From: Pomphorhynchus laevis
Taxonomy: Eukaryota > Acanthocephala > Palaeacanthocephala > Echinorhynchida > Pomphorhynchidae
Reading direction: 5' to 3'
NCBI GenBank assembly: GCA_012934845.2
Contig: WNNJ02000260.1
Coordinates: forward strand, 19,447 to 83,446
DNA length: 64,000 nucleotides
Shown: one piece after another, positions 61,930 to 64,000 of the stretch
Layout: every line of letters begins with the position of its first letter
Position numbering within the stretch: position 1 is the first letter of the stretch
Position numbers and translations under genes: made by a program
The notes under the pieces: generated by a model
The model's input: the letters and a program-made list of their open reading frames with translations, nothing else
Told to the model about the DNA's origin: nothing
The model's database searches: none

Positions 61930-62560
61930 TAATGAAAGACTTTCTTGTAAAACATGTAAGCCAGACGCGAAAGAATGACGAATGACGGTTCGTCATCACA
62001 ATGACTCATCAGTGCCGGATCCCTTCCACAACTGGATGCAGAGGAGGACTGGCAGACGGCAATCAACGAATGAATCATTTGAATGATGTACTAGAAAATT
62101 TTTAGTAACATCATCAGAGTGCTAAATCAGCACTACAGCTTCACCAAATAGGATCATTTGCCAAAAAGCACTGGCAAATGCCAGCGCAAGATATCTATAT
62201 ATCGGCTTACTTCTATATGAATTTACACAAATGATATCATACCGCTTGAATTTCTTGTAATACATATAAGCCCGACGCGAAAGAATGACGACTGCCGTTG
62301 CGATGACTGCAGTGCTAAATCAGTAGTGCTGATTTAGCACTCTATGACGATATTACTAGTAATTTTCTAGTACAATATCCACGATTCATTTGTTGATTGC
62401 AGTCTGCTAGTCCTCTTCTGCATCCAGTAGTGGGAGGGATCTGGCACTGATGAGTCATTGTGATGACAAAACGGCATTCGTCATTCTTTCGCGTCGGGCT
62501 TATATGTATTACAAGAAATTCACGCGGAATGGTATCATTTGAGTAAATTTATATTAAAAG
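61930..62560. repeat. Inverted cluster of a hammerhead-bearing SINE-like repeat
   Basis: The left arm (61940-62170) and the right arm (62320-62550) are inverted copies; a third partial copy (62215-62320) is in the left-arm orientation. Shared words are AAGCCCGACGCGAAAGAATG, CAATGACTCATCAGTGCC, CCACTACTGGATGCAGA-type text and AGTGCTAAATCAG. Hammerhead-core motifs lie at 61987-62012 (-): CTGATGA-GTCATTGTGATGAC-GAACC, and 62447-62472 (+): CTGATGA-GTCATTGTGATGAC-AAAAC. Stem II is perfect in both. A 13-bp palindrome at 62311-62341 lies at the centre. The repeat at 28920-29142 is another member. Confidence 0.65.
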
Positions 62561-63750
62561 ACTCATCTTACATTTTGCAAATTTAATTGAAACATTTTTG
62601 ATTTCAAATTAAATCAGCGTTGGTAGGTGAAAGTGCAACCTTTAATTTGAAAACCTATCTATTTTTGTAATTGCAATTTTCAAACTTTAGATTTAAAAAA
62701 AATAAAAAAAAATAATTTTTTTTGTCAAACTAGTCATTAATAGTTTGTTTCCTAATTTTAAGTTAATTTAATTATGCAGTCATCTTTACAATTGAAATTT
62801 TGATGATTATTGTATTCTACACGCTACTTTAATCCATTCTATAAATAATTACAAATTTTACTTGACCTACTTTTTTTAGCTTTTGAGCTATCAACACAGC
62901 GCTAAAAGTCAACCCACTTAACCCACTTTTATTATCATTAAACCTAGTTATTAGGCATTACAATCAATCTAAGTGTTAAAGCATTGTAACTAATTATATA
63001 ACGTTCTGAAACACTTTATAATTTTAAGTGTTTTTAATGTTCCAATACGTTTTTATTGTATAATGCAAGTTTAAGATTAAAGATTTTGAAAAAATCTTCA
63101 GAAAGATTTTGAAAACGTTTTTCACTTTTTATGTAGTATTTACCCTCATCTCGACAAGTTTCCAGAGTTTCTTCACTGGGGATAGCTCATTTGATTTGAA
63201 TAAAATTTCACTGACTTGGGATATGCCGTTATTCTAGTTTAAAATTTATCTTTCAGTGAGAAAACGTTCGAAGATATCGTTTTTACCATTGGATTTCCAA
63301 TTCTTCTATCGTTGTAATTTAAAGCCTTTGAATCTCGGATGTTGATTGTGAAAGTTAACTGCGAATGTAATCATTATATAATGAAAATTTAAGATATATG
63401 ATAAATACTAGTAAACCAAGTAACCAGTAAGTCATTTTGTCTTTCAATTTTTTGATAATCGTAATAATAAAAAAAATGGTTAATCAAAGAATTAACTATA
63501 TAAAATCATGAAATATGCGCTTAAGTGCTAAAGTCTTGCATTGCTGAGTTTGGCAAAGTTTAGTTTATTATTTCTTACAATTTAATTGCTTAAATTAAAG
63601 TTTTCATAAAACTTGATTTTCGTTAAGTTTGTAATAAATCGAAATCACTCATTTAATTGTTCCTTAAAGACTTTTACCTTTGATTTTTATCTTATATGCA
63701 TTGAGTTATGCAATATTTGAAAAATTTAAAATATCTTAATATTTATAACG
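62561..63750. other. AT-rich DNA, no gene seen
   Basis: No recognisable protein or RNA gene on either strand. Confidence 0.5.
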
Positions 63751-63752
63751 AA

Positions 63753-63950
63753 TTATTGGAGCTGGATCAAAGAAATGAGGAAATTTTTTATTGGTATTTT
63801 GCTAACCTCTGCTAGCATCTTCAGAAAATTACAAATTTATAATTCTTCAGATGCTAACCTCTGTAGCATCTTCAGATGCTACAGAGGTTAGCAAAATAGC
63901 AGTAAAGAGTTTTCTTCTTTTTTTGATCCAGCTCCAATAATTCTTTATCA
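63753..63950. mobile_element. MITE-like fold-back element with an 18-bp palindrome
   Basis: It has termini AATTATTGGAGCTGGATCAA and TTGATCCAGCTCCAATAATT, a perfect 20-bp inverted pair. The inner arms repeat the GCTAACCTCTG.TAGCATC word, and 63853-63892 is a perfect 18-bp hairpin with loop TTCA. It is the same family as 28568-28860. The hammerhead-like GAAAT has become GCAAAAT here. Confidence 0.7.
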
Positions 63951-64000
63951 ATAATTGATTATTATTAATTATTTAAAATCTAATATTTAATAATTAATAT

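Noticed and set aside
1-64000. tRNA, rRNA genes or CRISPR arrays
   Set aside because: No cloverleaf with A and B boxes and no rRNA-like stretch was found by eye. The tandem arrays present (19-bp, 15-bp and 230-bp units) have contiguous units without unique spacers.

Overview
This is an AT-rich metazoan nuclear window, most likely arthropod, although the taxon cannot be fixed from the sequence alone. It has spliced genes with a 49-bp intron and very large repeat-filled introns, and no prokaryotic-style operons. Most of the DNA is transposable-element debris. The elements seen are Penelope-like elements (PLEs) with GIY-YIG nuclease, a second PLE lineage without a visible GIY-YIG, Jockey/R1-like, CR1-like and L2-like non-LTR retrotransposons, a non-LTR-type RT family with a C-terminal PD-(D/E)XK-like nuclease (called REL-RT here), one Ty3/Gypsy LTR element, satellites and MITE-like hairpins.

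Layout. 0.3-9.4 kb: tandem PLE wreckage on the minus strand, a CR1-like ORF1 fragment and a Jockey-like 3' fragment. 10.4 kb: a candidate host exon. 13.05-16.44 kb: a large inverted repeat whose two arms each carry the same three exons of a Sec16-like gene. 16.5-21.4 kb: PLE fragments and an unidentified coding remnant. 21.43-22.23 kb: a ~230-bp satellite. 22.62-36.84 kb: a complete but dispersed alpha-tubulin gene with four exons (the first is only the start codon) and a predicted 447-aa product. Its first two introns (4.8 and 8.0 kb) are packed with L2-like, REL-RT and Jockey-like elements. 39.1-43.37 kb: an apparently intact two-ORF CR1-like retrotransposon with an ATGA junction. 43.4-46.3 kb: REL-RT and L2-like relics. 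46.68-54.44 kb: a Gypsy element with a 5-bp target-site duplication whose 5' LTR has been hit twice by later, 5'-truncated non-LTR insertions, each with its own duplication. 54.5-56.2 kb: scrambled PLE pieces. 56.5-59.04 kb: a long frameshifted REL-RT. 59-64 kb: AT-rich DNA with hammerhead-bearing repeats.

Three cross-cutting patterns stand out. First, sequences matching the hammerhead ribozyme core (CUGANGA, stem II, GAAA) recur about a dozen times, mostly in PLE non-coding regions, MITE-like hairpins and a SINE-like repeat. Second, there are many perfect short palindromes with 3-10-nt loops, and several look newly made when compared with a paralogous copy in the same window. Third, the Sec16-like inverted repeat would fold into a long hairpin if transcribed, so it is a candidate hairpin-RNA/siRNA locus. 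All alignments and counts were made by eye.
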